This document shows, piece by piece, positions 25,509 through 34,632 of a DNA stretch of 64,000 bases (the first letter of the stretch is position 1; every line of letters starts with the position of its first letter). The position numbers were made by a program, and so were the translations under genes. This DNA is from Pedobacter indicus (GTDB lineage Bacteria; Bacteroidota; Bacteroidia; Sphingobacteriales; Sphingobacteriaceae). The stretch spans positions 1,364,001 through 1,428,000 of the forward strand of contig NZ_QRGB01000001.1 of NCBI RefSeq assembly GCF_003449035.1. Direction: 5' to 3'. The notes beneath the pieces were generated by a model. The model was not told where the DNA came from, searched no databases, and worked only from the letters and a program-made list of their open reading frames with translations.

Positions 25509-27821
25509 ATGAGTATCTCTCCAATACGTGGCCTTTTATCATTTGCGTTATTCTGCTTTGCTCAGTTGTGTTTTGCTCAGCAATATTCAGTAAGCGGAAC
25601 GGTTCGTGATGCTGCGACGGGCGAGACACTCATTGGTGCGTCAATCCGTGCTGGTGAAAATACAGCAGTAGCCAACGGCTACGGATTTTTTTCACTGACG
25701 ATGGCGGCGGGTGAGTATGAGTTAGTAGCCAGCTTTATAGGTTACCAATCGACCACCCAGTCGCTCATCCTCGACAAGGATACTACATTTACAATCCTAT
25801 TGGAGTCGGCGACAACGTTAGACGCAGTTGAAGTTAATGCAAATTCTGCTGCAAAGAATATTAATTCGCCGATAATGGGTGCGAATAACTTTCAGGTTCA
25901 GGATATCGAGAAAGTACCGGTTTTGTTCGGTGAAAAGGATATCTTGAAGACCGTACAGTTGTTGCCAGGGGTTATATCTGGTGGAGAAGGTAGTAGCGGG
26001 TTTTTTGTGAGAGGTGGAGCTGCGGACCAAAATCTTATTATTCTCGACGAGGCTACTGTATACAATGCGTCACATCTTTTCGGTTTCTTCTCTACATTTA
26101 ACTCAGATGTTATAAAGGAAGTAACTTTACATAAAGGGGGGATGCCAGCTCAGTATGGCGGACGGCTTGCATCTGTTTTGGATATTCATATGTTGGATGG
26201 GAATAAAAAGGAGTTTAGGGCAAAAGGGGGACTTGGTCTTATTGCTTCGAGACTAGCGGTAGAAGGTCCATTGAAAAAAGATAAGGGTTCTTTTATCATT
26301 AGCGGTAGACGGACTTACGCTGATTTATTTTTAAAGCTTTCGCCTGATTCGACGATAAACGGAAGCAAACTCTATTTTTATGACCTGAACCTAAAAGCAA
26401 ATTATCAGTTTAATGAGCGAAATACGCTTTATTTGTCGGGTTATTTTGGGAAAGATGTTTTAGGTTATGCCAATACTTTTGGGTTTGATTGGGGCAATGC
26501 GACAACAACCCTACGCTGGAATCATGTATTCAATAATCAGTTATTCTCGAATACGTCACTGATTTATGGACGCTTTGATTATAATGTCGATGTATTTGAT
26601 GAGGATGCAAACTTTAATATTGCATCAATAGTCGATAATTTTAACCTGAAGCAGGATTTTCAATATTACGCAAAAAACAATCATTCTCTTTTCTTCGGAT
26701 TTAATGTACTGAACCAGAAGGTTAGTCCGGCCGACTTTGTTTCGCGAGATACGACTACCTTATCGTCGATTGCGTCGGAACCAAGAAAAGGGATGGAGCT
26801 GAATGCCTATATTTCCCATGACTGGAAAATAACCGAACGGTTAAATGCACTTTATGGATTACGTGTTTCTGGTTTCCTTGCTCTTGGCCCGGGAACTTTT
26901 AATACCTATGATAAAGATGGAGATATAGTTGAATCAGTGTATTACGACGATGCATCAATTGTCGAACAGTACTTCATGCTCGAACCTCGGGTATCGCTGA
27001 ACTTTAAATTGAATGACCAATCTAGTATAAAAGGTTCTTATAACAGGAATAGCCAGAATTTACATTTGTTGAGTAATTCTACTGCTTCGCTGCCGACGGA
27101 CGTATGGGCTATGACGAGTCAGAATATTAAACCTCAGTTAGCAGATCAGGGGGCAATAGGTTATTTTAGAAATTTCCGGAATAATCAGTACGAGTTTTCA
27201 GCAGAGCTGTATTATAAAGAAATGTCTAATCAGATTGATTTTAAGACAAATGCTGATATCCAGGCAAATCCGAACGTTGAAGCTGATCTATTGTATGGTG
27301 ATGGCAGGGCTTACGGTTTGGAATTCTATCTGCGAAAGCATACGGGTCGGTTAAACGGATGGCTAAGTTATACCTTGTCAAAAAGTGAGAGAAGCTTTCA
27401 GGAAATCGATAATGGGGCTTGGTTTAATGCTCGTCAGGACCGAACTCATGATCTTTCATTGGTGGCGATGTATGAAATTAATGATCGTTGGAGTCTTTCC
27501 AGTACCTTCGTTTATAGTACAGGAAATGCAGTTACCTTTCCGAGTGGTAAATATCTTGCTGACGGAAAACCGATATGGTATTATTCCGAGAGAAATGGTT
27601 ATCGTATGCCTGATTATCATCGATTAGATATTGGTTTTACATATGAACCAAAATCGAAAGGTAAACTTAAATCGACTTGGGATTTTGGTATCTACAACGT
27701 TTATAGCCGCAAAAACGCATATATTATTGATTTTAGGGAAAATGAGGCGAATCAAACAGAGGCTTATAAAATCGCGTTATTTGGTATTATACCTTCCGTG
27801 ACTTGGAATTTTAACTTTTAG
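25509..27821 (+). CDS. TonB-dependent receptor with carboxypeptidase-like N-terminal domain
   Basis: 770 residues. Seen: a signal peptide (about 1-23), a carboxypeptidase-regulatory-like beta-sandwich (about 26-100, YSVSGTVRDAATGETLIGAS), then the plug (about 110-230, with VRGGAADQNLIILDEATVYN and EVTLHKGGMPAQYGGRLASVLDI) and a beta-barrel ending in an aromatic residue (NFNF). The plug motifs match the short TonB receptors that pair with DUF4249 lipoproteins in Bacteroidota rather than SusC. It is followed after 3 bases by such a DUF4249 gene. Ligand unknown; possibly a metal, small molecule or peptide. Confidence 0.93.
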   Translation: MSISPIRGLLSFALFCFAQLCFAQQYSVSGTVRDAATGETLIGASIRAGENTAVANGYGFFSLTMAAGEYELVASFIGYQSTTQSLILDKDTTFTILLESATTLDAVEVNANSAAKNINSPIMGANNFQVQDIEKVPVLFGEKDILKTVQLLPGVISGGEGSSGFFVRGGAADQNLIILDEATVYNASHLFGFFSTFNSDVIKEVTLHKGGMPAQYGGRLASVLDIHMLDGNKKEFRAKGGLGLIASRLAVEGPLKKDKGSFIISGRRTYADLFLKLSPDSTINGSKLYFYDLNLKANYQFNERNTLYLSGYFGKDVLGYANTFGFDWGNATTTLRWNHVFNNQLFSNTSLIYGRFDYNVDVFDEDANFNIASIVDNFNLKQDFQYYAKNNHSLFFGFNVLNQKVSPADFVSRDTTTLSSIASEPRKGMELNAYISHDWKITERLNALYGLRVSGFLALGPGTFNTYDKDGDIVESVYYDDASIVEQYFMLEPRVSLNFKLNDQSSIKGSYNRNSQNLHLLSNSTASLPTDVWAMTSQNIKPQLADQGAIGYFRNFRNNQYEFSAELYYKEMSNQIDFKTNADIQANPNVEADLLYGDGRAYGLEFYLRKHTGRLNGWLSYTLSKSERSFQEIDNGAWFNARQDRTHDLSLVAMYEINDRWSLSSTFVYSTGNAVTFPSGKYLADGKPIWYYSERNGYRMPDYHRLDIGFTYEPKSKGKLKSTWDFGIYNVYSRKNAYIIDFRENEANQTEAYKIALFGIIPSVTWNFNF

Positions 27822-27824
27822 GCG

Positions 27825-28601
27825 ATGAAAAACTTGTCGTTTTTTATAATTATTTTTTCCGCAGCTTTGCTCTCTTCATGTGAGAAAGTAATCGATTTAC
27901 AGCTGCGCGATGCCGAACCTGTTTTGATGATTGAAGGAACGATTAGCAACTTACAGGAATGGCAGGAGGTTAATCTTTCTCATACAGTACCCTTCGACTC
28001 GGAACTAAGAAGAATGCCTGTGACGGGAGCAAGGGTTTTTCTAAGAGAGGGCAATAATGCCTGGAAAGCACTTTCTGAGTTTCAAGACGGACAGTATATC
28101 ATTCGTGATTTTCGGGGTCGGCCAGGTGTGGAATATTCATTGCGTGTAGAGTATGATAACGAAACCTATGAGTCCACGTCGAGAATGCCGGAAGTCGTAC
28201 GAATCGATTCAACCGGCGTGAGCGTTATGACCTTCGATGAAACAAGGCGAACTCCCCTTGTTTTATTTCAAGATCCGCCAGCGGAAAAAAACTATTACTA
28301 TTTTGAGGTGGAAGTGAATGGTGATGTTGTGCCCTCGCTGTTTTTGTATAATGATAAATTTAATAATGGGAAATACGTAACAATTAACCTAGATGATTTT
28401 GAATTAAACCTGAATCCGCTAGATAGCGTGGTCGTTGAATTAAGGAACATCGATGAAGGGAGCTATAATTTTTGGAAAGGCGTACAATCTCAAACGGCGA
28501 CATCTGCTTCGCCCGGCAACCCTCCATCCAATATATCGAATGGTGCCTTAGGCTACTTTTCTGCGTATGCTGGTAACAGTGTCTACTTTATAATGGAATA
28601 A
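27825..28601 (+). CDS. DUF4249 lipoprotein
   Basis: 258 residues. Lipoprotein signal ending in LLSSC (Cys19). The rest is a beta-sandwich protein of the DUF4249 family: DAEPVLMIEGTISN, TGARVFLREGN, and a C-terminal GALGYFSAYAGNSVYF. These lipoproteins regularly follow a TonB receptor in Bacteroidota, as here (3-base gap), and are thought to act as surface partners much as SusD does for SusC, but this is inference. The known length of the family is somewhat longer in some members. Confidence 0.88.
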   Translation: MKNLSFFIIIFSAALLSSCEKVIDLQLRDAEPVLMIEGTISNLQEWQEVNLSHTVPFDSELRRMPVTGARVFLREGNNAWKALSEFQDGQYIIRDFRGRPGVEYSLRVEYDNETYESTSRMPEVVRIDSTGVSVMTFDETRRTPLVLFQDPPAEKNYYYFEVEVNGDVVPSLFLYNDKFNNGKYVTINLDDFELNLNPLDSVVVELRNIDEGSYNFWKGVQSQTATSASPGNPPSNISNGALGYFSAYAGNSVYFIME

Positions 28602-28645
28602 CGTAATAATAGAACAAATGTGTCTGGCGCTAACGCGGTCAGTAC

Positions 28646-29257
28646 CTACAAGGTTTTGAAGCGATACCCTTTTTTCTTCCAGTATTCGATTGCTCTCGGT
28701 AATGCATATAATACACGTTCCCGTGACTTGATATTATCATGAAAAACGATGATTGAACCGTTTTCTGCGGTTGACAAAACGTTTTTTAAACACTGTTTAG
28801 GGGTGATAGTACGATCAAAATCACCACTCATAACATCCCACATGATGATTTTATACTGTTTCTCCAACTTCCGATATTGCTTTCTGGTACCTCGACCGTA
28901 TGGAGGACGGAAAAGGTCTGTTTGAGCAAGTTGATTGCAATGTTCGACGTTTTCTATGTAGTCATTATAGGGGGTATTCCAGCCTTTGAGATGATTATGC
29001 GTATGATTGCCCACTCGGTGACCCTCGTCTAGGATACGTTGGAAAATATCAGGATGTTTTTTAATATTATCACCTACGCAAAAAAAAGTAGCCTGAATCT
29101 GGTACTCTTTCAAAATATTTAAGATTGCAGGTGTAACATCTGGTATGGGTCCATCGTCAAACGTTAAAAATAAATAAGGTAGATCACGGCTATGATGCCA
29201 GATGAGCCGAGGATATAACCAACGAAGCCAAATAGGTGATTTTATAGGATACCACAT
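28646..29257 (-). CDS. Polysaccharide deacetylase family protein (NodB-like, CE4)
   Basis: 203 residues covering one NodB domain. Seen in order: LTFDDGP (Asp34, Asp35; motif 1), NHTHNH (His85 and His89; motif 2), RPPYGRGTRK (motif 3), and IIVFHDN (motif 5). The metal ligands and catalytic Asp are present, so it should be active on N-acetylated or O-acetylated glycans or peptidoglycan. No clear signal peptide is visible, which is odd for a cell-wall enzyme; the N-terminus with MWYPIKSPIWLRWLYPRLIW may act as a membrane-associating helix. Convergent with the DUF4249 gene. Confidence 0.92.
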   Translation of the reverse strand: MWYPIKSPIWLRWLYPRLIWHHSRDLPYLFLTFDDGPIPDVTPAILNILKEYQIQATFFCVGDNIKKHPDIFQRILDEGHRVGNHTHNHLKGWNTPYNDYIENVEHCNQLAQTDLFRPPYGRGTRKQYRKLEKQYKIIMWDVMSGDFDRTITPKQCLKNVLSTAENGSIIVFHDNIKSRERVLYALPRAIEYWKKKGYRFKTL

Positions 29258-29267
29258 GTTTGTTAGG

Positions 29268-29275
29268 CAAATATA
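29268..29275 (-). promoter_or_regulatory. -7 box near the deacetylase start
   Basis: TATATTTG on the minus strand fits TAnnTTTG exactly and ends 10 bases upstream of the ATG at 29257; a leader of only a few bases is predicted. The -33 box is unclear. Confidence 0.4.
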
Positions 29276-29322
29276 AGAATAGGAATGGAAGACTTTAGTT
29301 TTGAATTAGATAAATATGCCAA

Positions 29323-30684
29323 ATGAAGGATCGTAATTATTACATAAAATACATAGCTGTTTTGGCTTTTCTTTGTTTGGGTGCTTTCTGGTTTCCGGCA
29401 AATGCGCAACAGGTCATTACGCTTAGGGAGTCGATTGAGCTGGCACAAAAAAACAATTTACAAGTGAAACAGGCGTTGTTTCAGGCAGCTTTGACGGAGC
29501 AAGATGTTTATCAATCGAAAATGAATTTCTACCCAAGGTTAAACGCCGGAGTTGACGGGAGCTTAAGATGGGGAAAAAGTTTTGACCAGCTGACCGGTGG
29601 ACTGACGGAGTCAATCAAGTCTTTGAATGGAAGTGTAAATGCGTCAGTACCTATTTTTCAGGGGTTTCAACGTGTTAATGAGGTGGCTGCCAATAAATAT
29701 CTTTTGCTGGCAGACCAGAGTAATACAGAGAGGATAAAGAATGATCTGGTATTAGCTGTTGTAACAACTTATTTGGAGGCACTGACGAATCAGGATTTGC
29801 TAACAGCAGGTAAGCAGCAATTAGCTCTCTCTCAAGAACAACTTAAGGCTGAAGAGATAAACTTCGAGGTTGGTAACAGGACGCTAGCTGATTTGTCTCA
29901 AGCAAAAAGTCAGGTAGCCACCGACGAATTGAATGTGACTTCAGCTCAAAATGCTTATGATGTTTCTATCCTTGACTTAAAGCAGTTAATGGAATTAGAC
30001 CCATCGACGGAAATTGTTTTGGAACAACCACCGTTGCCGGAGTTCGAAAACATAACAACAGCTTATGCAGCGGATGAGGTTTATCTTGAAGCGAAGTCGA
30101 TTTACCCAGAGATCAAACAAGCTGGCTATAATACGTTGGCAGCTGAGAAAAATATTGATATCGTGCGAGGCGGTTATTATCCCACGTTAAGTTTGAGCGG
30201 CGGATTAGGGAGTGGGTATTCGTCTGCTGATAAGGATTATACAACAGGGGAAGAGCGGCCGTTTCACCAGCAGATAGATGATAACTTCAGTACATTTGTT
30301 GGGTTGTCGCTGTCGATTCCTATCTTTAATAATTTCCAAACCCGTATTGCTGTTAAAAAAGCGAAGATTTCCTATGAGAATGCATTATTGGGGGAACGAC
30401 AAGCGGAAAACAATCTGGCTAAGGTGATTCATCAAGCAGTAGTGGATCTTCGGGCAGCTGAGAAAAGCTACTATTCAAACGAACAGGCATATGACGCCTC
30501 TAAACAAGCATTTGAAGTTATCAAGCAGCGTTATGAGGTGGGACTAGCTAATTCAATTGAGCTAAATACATCGCAGACGAATATGAATAAAGCTGAGTTC
30601 GATTTGATTCAAGCAAAATATAATCTGATCTTTAGAGGTAAGGTGATTGATTTTTACCTTGGTAAACCGATCACGTTCAACTAA
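29323..30684 (+). CDS. TolC-family outer membrane efflux protein
   Basis: 453 residues. Forms the outer membrane channel of a tripartite efflux system. Seen: a signal peptide (about 1-28, ending in FPANA) and the two repeated halves of the TolC fold, with LRESIELAQKNNLQVKQALFQAA at the first helix (key part ESIELAQKNN) and NRTLADLSQAKSQVATDE and ANSIELNTSQTNMNKAEFDLIQAKYN in the second half. It is followed after 20 bases by a periplasmic adaptor gene, so the two are one operon. Confidence 0.95.
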   Translation: MKDRNYYIKYIAVLAFLCLGAFWFPANAQQVITLRESIELAQKNNLQVKQALFQAALTEQDVYQSKMNFYPRLNAGVDGSLRWGKSFDQLTGGLTESIKSLNGSVNASVPIFQGFQRVNEVAANKYLLLADQSNTERIKNDLVLAVVTTYLEALTNQDLLTAGKQQLALSQEQLKAEEINFEVGNRTLADLSQAKSQVATDELNVTSAQNAYDVSILDLKQLMELDPSTEIVLEQPPLPEFENITTAYAADEVYLEAKSIYPEIKQAGYNTLAAEKNIDIVRGGYYPTLSLSGGLGSGYSSADKDYTTGEERPFHQQIDDNFSTFVGLSLSIPIFNNFQTRIAVKKAKISYENALLGERQAENNLAKVIHQAVVDLRAAEKSYYSNEQAYDASKQAFEVIKQRYEVGLANSIELNTSQTNMNKAEFDLIQAKYNLIFRGKVIDFYLGKPITFN

Positions 30685-30704
30685 AACCTATACGAAATAA
30701 TACT

Positions 30705-32096
30705 ATGGCAAAGAAGAAAAATAAACTAAAATATGTTATCATCGGCTTGGTAGTGCTATTGGTGTTTGTGATTATTGCAAATAAAATGGGCTGGATTGGT
30801 CAAGGGAATATAACAAAGGTAGCAACCGAAAAAGTAGAAAAACGAACGGTTAATGAAACAGTTTCCGCTAGTGGTAAAATCCAACCAGAGATTGAAGTGA
30901 AGTTGAGTTCAGAAGTTTCTGGTGAGATTGTGGAGTTAAATGTGAAAGAAGGAGATATTGTAAAACAAGGGCAAGTGCTCTGTCGTGTAAAACCGGATAT
31001 TTTACAATCAGGTTATGATCGTGCGGTCGCGTCTTTGAACTCACAGAAAGCTACTTTGGCAGCCGCGCAAGAACAGTTAAAGCAAACCGAAGCGTCTTTT
31101 GAAAATATTGAGGCAAACTTTAAACGTAACGAGGAACTATTTAATAAAAAAGTGATCTCAGTGGCTGAATTTGAAACAGCACGATCGGAATATTTAGGTG
31201 CAAAGGCTAATTTGGAAGCACAGAGACAAAATGTTGTGGGCACTCGTTATGGTATTGACCAGTCGCAGGCGATGGTTAAAGAAGCGGCAGATAATTTGGC
31301 GCGGACTACAATTTACGCTCCGGTTGATGGTGTTGTTTCCATGTTGAGCGTTGAGCTAGGTGAGCGTGTAGTGGGTACCGCGCAGATGGCAGGTACTGAA
31401 ATTATGCGGATAGCAAATATGGTGTCTATGGAGGTAAATGTTGACGTAAATGAAAATGATATCAATCGCGTCGCTGTAAATAATGAGGCAACGATCGAAG
31501 TCGACGCATTTAGAGATCGCAAGTTTAAGGGTATTGTTACTGAAATTGCAAGTTCTGCTAATGATCTGGCTACTGCCACGACTGAGCAGGTAACCAACTT
31601 TAGCGTTAAAGTACGCATATTGAGAGAGTCTTATGAGGATTTAGGCAAGGATGGAAATCTTTTGACTTCTCCGTTTAAGCCAGGATTGTCAGCAACGGTT
31701 GATATCCATACACAGAAAGACAACGGCTTGTCTGTTCCTATACAGGCTGTGACTACTAGAGAGCGTGGATCTGCTAACGAAAACCAGACAACGGATAAAG
31801 ATAGTACAGCAACGGATAATGCCAATGCGCCTGATGATACAGCGAACGTTGCAGGGAGAAATGGCACCACAACCAACCAACCTGCAGGAAACCTCCAAGA
31901 GGTAGTATTTGTCTATCGCGAGGGGAAGGTTCATCAAGTTGAAGTAACGACCGGTATACAAGATGATAAATATATTCGGATTTTAACGGGATTGAATGAG
32001 AATGATGAAGTCGTTGTTAGTCCATTTACTGCAATATCCAAGACATTAAAAGATCAGGAAACCGTTGAGAAAGTGAAGCAAGAGGAGCTTTTCTAA
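30705..32096 (+). CDS. Efflux periplasmic adaptor (HlyD/RND type)
   Basis: 463 residues. The bridge between an inner-membrane pump and TolC. Seen: an N-terminal membrane helix (about 8-26), a lipoyl-like half (VSASGKIQPEIEVKLSSEVSGEIVELNVKEGD, split over two strands with IVELNVKEGDIVKQGQ), a coiled-coil helical hairpin (about 95-200), a second lipoyl half (DGVVSMLSVELGERV), a beta-barrel, and a Thr/Asn/Asp-rich low-complexity insert (about 355-390). This layout suits ABC-type (MacA-like) systems. No transporter gene follows: the next gene is a desaturase. Confidence 0.93.
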   Translation: MAKKKNKLKYVIIGLVVLLVFVIIANKMGWIGQGNITKVATEKVEKRTVNETVSASGKIQPEIEVKLSSEVSGEIVELNVKEGDIVKQGQVLCRVKPDILQSGYDRAVASLNSQKATLAAAQEQLKQTEASFENIEANFKRNEELFNKKVISVAEFETARSEYLGAKANLEAQRQNVVGTRYGIDQSQAMVKEAADNLARTTIYAPVDGVVSMLSVELGERVVGTAQMAGTEIMRIANMVSMEVNVDVNENDINRVAVNNEATIEVDAFRDRKFKGIVTEIASSANDLATATTEQVTNFSVKVRILRESYEDLGKDGNLLTSPFKPGLSATVDIHTQKDNGLSVPIQAVTTRERGSANENQTTDKDSTATDNANAPDDTANVAGRNGTTTNQPAGNLQEVVFVYREGKVHQVEVTTGIQDDKYIRILTGLNENDEVVVSPFTAISKTLKDQETVEKVKQEELF

Positions 32097-32127
32097 GGTA
32101 TTTTTCAATAATTAAAAGTGCTTTCTG

Positions 32128-32135
32128 TATCTTTG
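32128..32135 (+). promoter_or_regulatory. -7 box of the desaturase promoter
   Basis: TATCTTTG, an exact TAnnTTTG match, ends 8 bases upstream of the ATG at 32144. It suggests the desaturase has its own start of transcription rather than depending on the efflux genes. Confidence 0.5.
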
Positions 32136-32143
32136 TTGTATCT

Positions 32144-33136
32144 ATGCAAGAACAAGAACCAATACACGAAGGGTCCCGAAAAGAAGTCATGGCATATCTT
32201 GAGCCGTTTATGCTCAATGAGATGAGTGAATATTTAAAACCGGTAGAACAAATGTGGCAACCGGCCGATTTTCTGCCGGATGCTTCAAGAGATACATTCT
32301 TCCAAGAGGTTAAAGACCTCCAAGAATCAGCGAAAGAGCTTTCGTATGACACGGTAGCGGTTTTGATTGGCGATACGATTACAGAGGAAGCACTTCCCAC
32401 CTATGAATCCTGGCTAACCATGGTTGAAGATGTTTCAAAGAATGGTCAGGGTGGTTGGATGAAATGGGTCAGAGCCTGGACAGCTGAAGAGAACCGCCAT
32501 GGCGATTTGTTGAACAAATATCTTTACCTTTCGGGTCGGGTGGATATGCGTCAAATGGAGATATCTACTCAGTATTTGATTCAAGATGGATTTGAGATTG
32601 GTACTGGCCACGATCCTTATAGGAATTTTATTTACACTTCATTTCAAGAACTAGCCACGAATGTATCTCATCGTCGTGTGGCTGGTCTGGCAAAACAGTC
32701 AGGCGATAAATTACTAGCGAAGATGTGTGGCGTTATTGCTTCTGATGAAGCACGACACGCAAAAGCCTACATGTCTTTTATAAAGAAGGCGTCTGAAGTC
32801 GACCCGAATGAGGTATTGATAGCATTTGCTGATATGATGCGCCATAAGATTGTAATGCCTGCTCATTTCTTACGGGAAATGGGGGTAAATATAGGTCAGA
32901 CCTTTGGACATTTTACAGATGCTGCACAACGTTTGGGTGTCTACACCTCCGTAGATTATGTTGATATTATGAAGACCCTTATTACGGAATGGAACGTTGA
33001 ATCTATGCGCAACTTAAATGAAGCTGGTGAAAAGGCACGTGATTATGTAATGACTTTGCCTGATAGATTAATGCGTGTTGCTGAAAGGGTTCGTTTACCC
33101 AATATCGAATACAAATTTAAATGGATTCACGGTTAA
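32144..33136 (+). CDS. Acyl-ACP desaturase
   Basis: 330 residues, soluble di-iron stearoyl-ACP-desaturase type that puts a cis double bond into acyl chains bound to acyl carrier protein. Seen: EEALPTYES (Glu81/82), AEENRHGD (Glu115, Glu116, His119) and DEARHAKAY (Glu202, His205), the carboxylate and histidine ligands of the two irons in the right order. The N-terminal ACP-docking region is conserved in length. The gene has its own promoter and no obvious operon partner; it likely adjusts membrane fluidity. A ferredoxin partner is not adjacent. Confidence 0.95.
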   Translation: MQEQEPIHEGSRKEVMAYLEPFMLNEMSEYLKPVEQMWQPADFLPDASRDTFFQEVKDLQESAKELSYDTVAVLIGDTITEEALPTYESWLTMVEDVSKNGQGGWMKWVRAWTAEENRHGDLLNKYLYLSGRVDMRQMEISTQYLIQDGFEIGTGHDPYRNFIYTSFQELATNVSHRRVAGLAKQSGDKLLAKMCGVIASDEARHAKAYMSFIKKASEVDPNEVLIAFADMMRHKIVMPAHFLREMGVNIGQTFGHFTDAAQRLGVYTSVDYVDIMKTLITEWNVESMRNLNEAGEKARDYVMTLPDRLMRVAERVRLPNIEYKFKWIHG

Positions 33137-33393
33137 GTCGAGTCTTTAGTCATTAGATACGTTAAGAAACCACAAACCTAGTCCCTTCCATTTATACCTT
33201 GATTTGCCGTTACTAGCAGGGTATGGCATTATTTCAAAAATAAATCTATAGTCGATCCTATTTATTGATAAAAAACTATATTTGTTTATAATTTAAATTC
33301 AGTCTAAATAAAATATAATACAAATAGACGAATTTATTTGATGGATAGTTGTAACATAAACTGTAGTTCCGACTGTGAGAATTCGGTATAAAT

Positions 33394-34341
33394 ATGGATC
33401 AGGGAAACAGCATATCTCAATATCAGGTAGATCGAAGATTATCGACTAGGGACGAGTCCTGCAGGCGGGAAAATAAAGACAGTGGTGTTCATTTGGTTTT
33501 CAAGGGGATTTATATCTGGCATTCAAAAATAAGAACAGAAATATACCATAAGGTATCCACCCGTTTCGATATGCCTTTCTTACAAATGTTGTTTTGCATA
33601 GATGATCAACGCTCGTTAAAAGGGCATGTCGGTGGATTAAACTCCGAGTCGCACTGTCTTTTTTATGTTCCGAAGAATACAGCAAATCGTTTACATACCA
33701 AATTTTCTTCGGGCGCGGAGGTTATGGGAGTTAATATTGAAATGCCACTGTTTTTTGATCTTTTACCAAAAGATAATAAGATTCTCGTCTCTCTAGAGAA
33801 AAAAATCAAGGACAATGAAGCTGTCAATTTATCTCTAGGTTTTCAGCCTTTAACAATTGCTATGAAAGAAGTCATCCACCAGATTTTAAATTGTATGCGA
33901 AAGGATGACTGCCGCTGCCTCTTCTTTCATGCAAAAGTTGTCGAGCTGCTGAGCCTTCAGTTGGAACAGCTAGAGCTAGCGAGCAATCACGCTAGCCCTC
34001 CTCCTCATAAGTTACTTAAAGAAGAGGAGTTAAAACGAGTGTATCGAATAAAAGAGATTATTGAAAAGAACCCGCAGAAAAAGTTTAGTCTGATTGGGCT
34101 TGCCCATACTGTAGGTACCAACGATTCCACTTTAAAAAAGCATTTTAAAGCTGTATTCGGAATGACTGTTTTCGGCTACCTGCATGCATTTCGTATGGAG
34201 CAGGCAAAGCGGTACTTACTCGATACCGATATGAAAATTAGTGTGATTGCTCAATGCTCTGGTTATAAATATCCAACACATTTTAGTGCCGCCTTTAAAA
34301 AGTACTTTGGTTATTTACCAACCCAGATTAAGCAGAGCTAA
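33394..34341 (+). CDS. AraC-family transcriptional regulator
   Basis: 315 residues. C-terminal double helix-turn-helix (about 220-310): KFSLIGLAHTVGTNDSTLKKHFKAVFG and ISVIAQCSGYKYPTHFSAAFKKYFGYLP (key parts LAHTVGTNDSTLKKHF, QCSGYKYPTHFSAAF). The N-terminal 200 residues show no recognised ligand-binding domain. About 250 bases of AT-rich DNA precede it, including the gap after the desaturase. The last bases overlap the convergent hypothetical gene by four (CTAA). Targets unknown. Confidence 0.88.
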   Translation: MDQGNSISQYQVDRRLSTRDESCRRENKDSGVHLVFKGIYIWHSKIRTEIYHKVSTRFDMPFLQMLFCIDDQRSLKGHVGGLNSESHCLFYVPKNTANRLHTKFSSGAEVMGVNIEMPLFFDLLPKDNKILVSLEKKIKDNEAVNLSLGFQPLTIAMKEVIHQILNCMRKDDCRCLFFHAKVVELLSLQLEQLELASNHASPPPHKLLKEEELKRVYRIKEIIEKNPQKKFSLIGLAHTVGTNDSTLKKHFKAVFGMTVFGYLHAFRMEQAKRYLLDTDMKISVIAQCSGYKYPTHFSAAFKKYFGYLPTQIKQS

Positions 34342-34556
34342 TTCTCTTTTCCCCGTTTTTCAGAACTCTGATTTCCACGATTAACATTAGACTGTTTATT
34401 GTCCGTTTCATTAGCAGTTTGTCCACCGCTATTTGGAATGCCCTGATTCTTTTTTAATTTTTTTACGTCCGTATGTTCGCGGTTAGCGATTGAGTCAGGT
34501 TGGTGCTTAGCGTCCCGCTTTGCCGGATCAACTATATTTTTTTCTTGATCTTTCAT
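34338..34556 (-). CDS. Small hydrophilic protein of unknown function
   Basis: 72 residues from the ATG at 34556 (an upstream extension to 34589 is possible). No hydrophobic segment; rich in Lys, Asp, Glu, Asn and Gln and predicted disordered (NIVDPAKRDAKHQPDSIAN, KKNQGIPNSGG, SNVNRGNQSSEKRG). Such short charged proteins occur in Bacteroidota genomes; no function is known. The stop overlaps the AraC stop by four bases. Whether it is expressed is uncertain. Confidence 0.5.
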   Translation of the reverse strand: MKDQEKNIVDPAKRDAKHQPDSIANREHTDVKKLKKNQGIPNSGGQTANETDNKQSNVNRGNQSSEKRGKEN

Positions 34557-34599
34557 ATCTTCTTTATTTAACCTTGTATATAAAACCAACGTTGGGGAG

Positions 34600-34628
34600 T
34601 TGTTTTTGTTTAAATATCTATAACTTTG
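34600..34628 (+). promoter_or_regulatory. Promoter of the radical SAM gene
   Basis: TTG (34600-34602), 18-base spacer, TAACTTTG (34621-34628), then CGGA and the ATG at 34633. The short distance means the transcript would start at the start codon, a leaderless mRNA. Confidence 0.55.
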
Positions 34629-34632
34629 CGGA

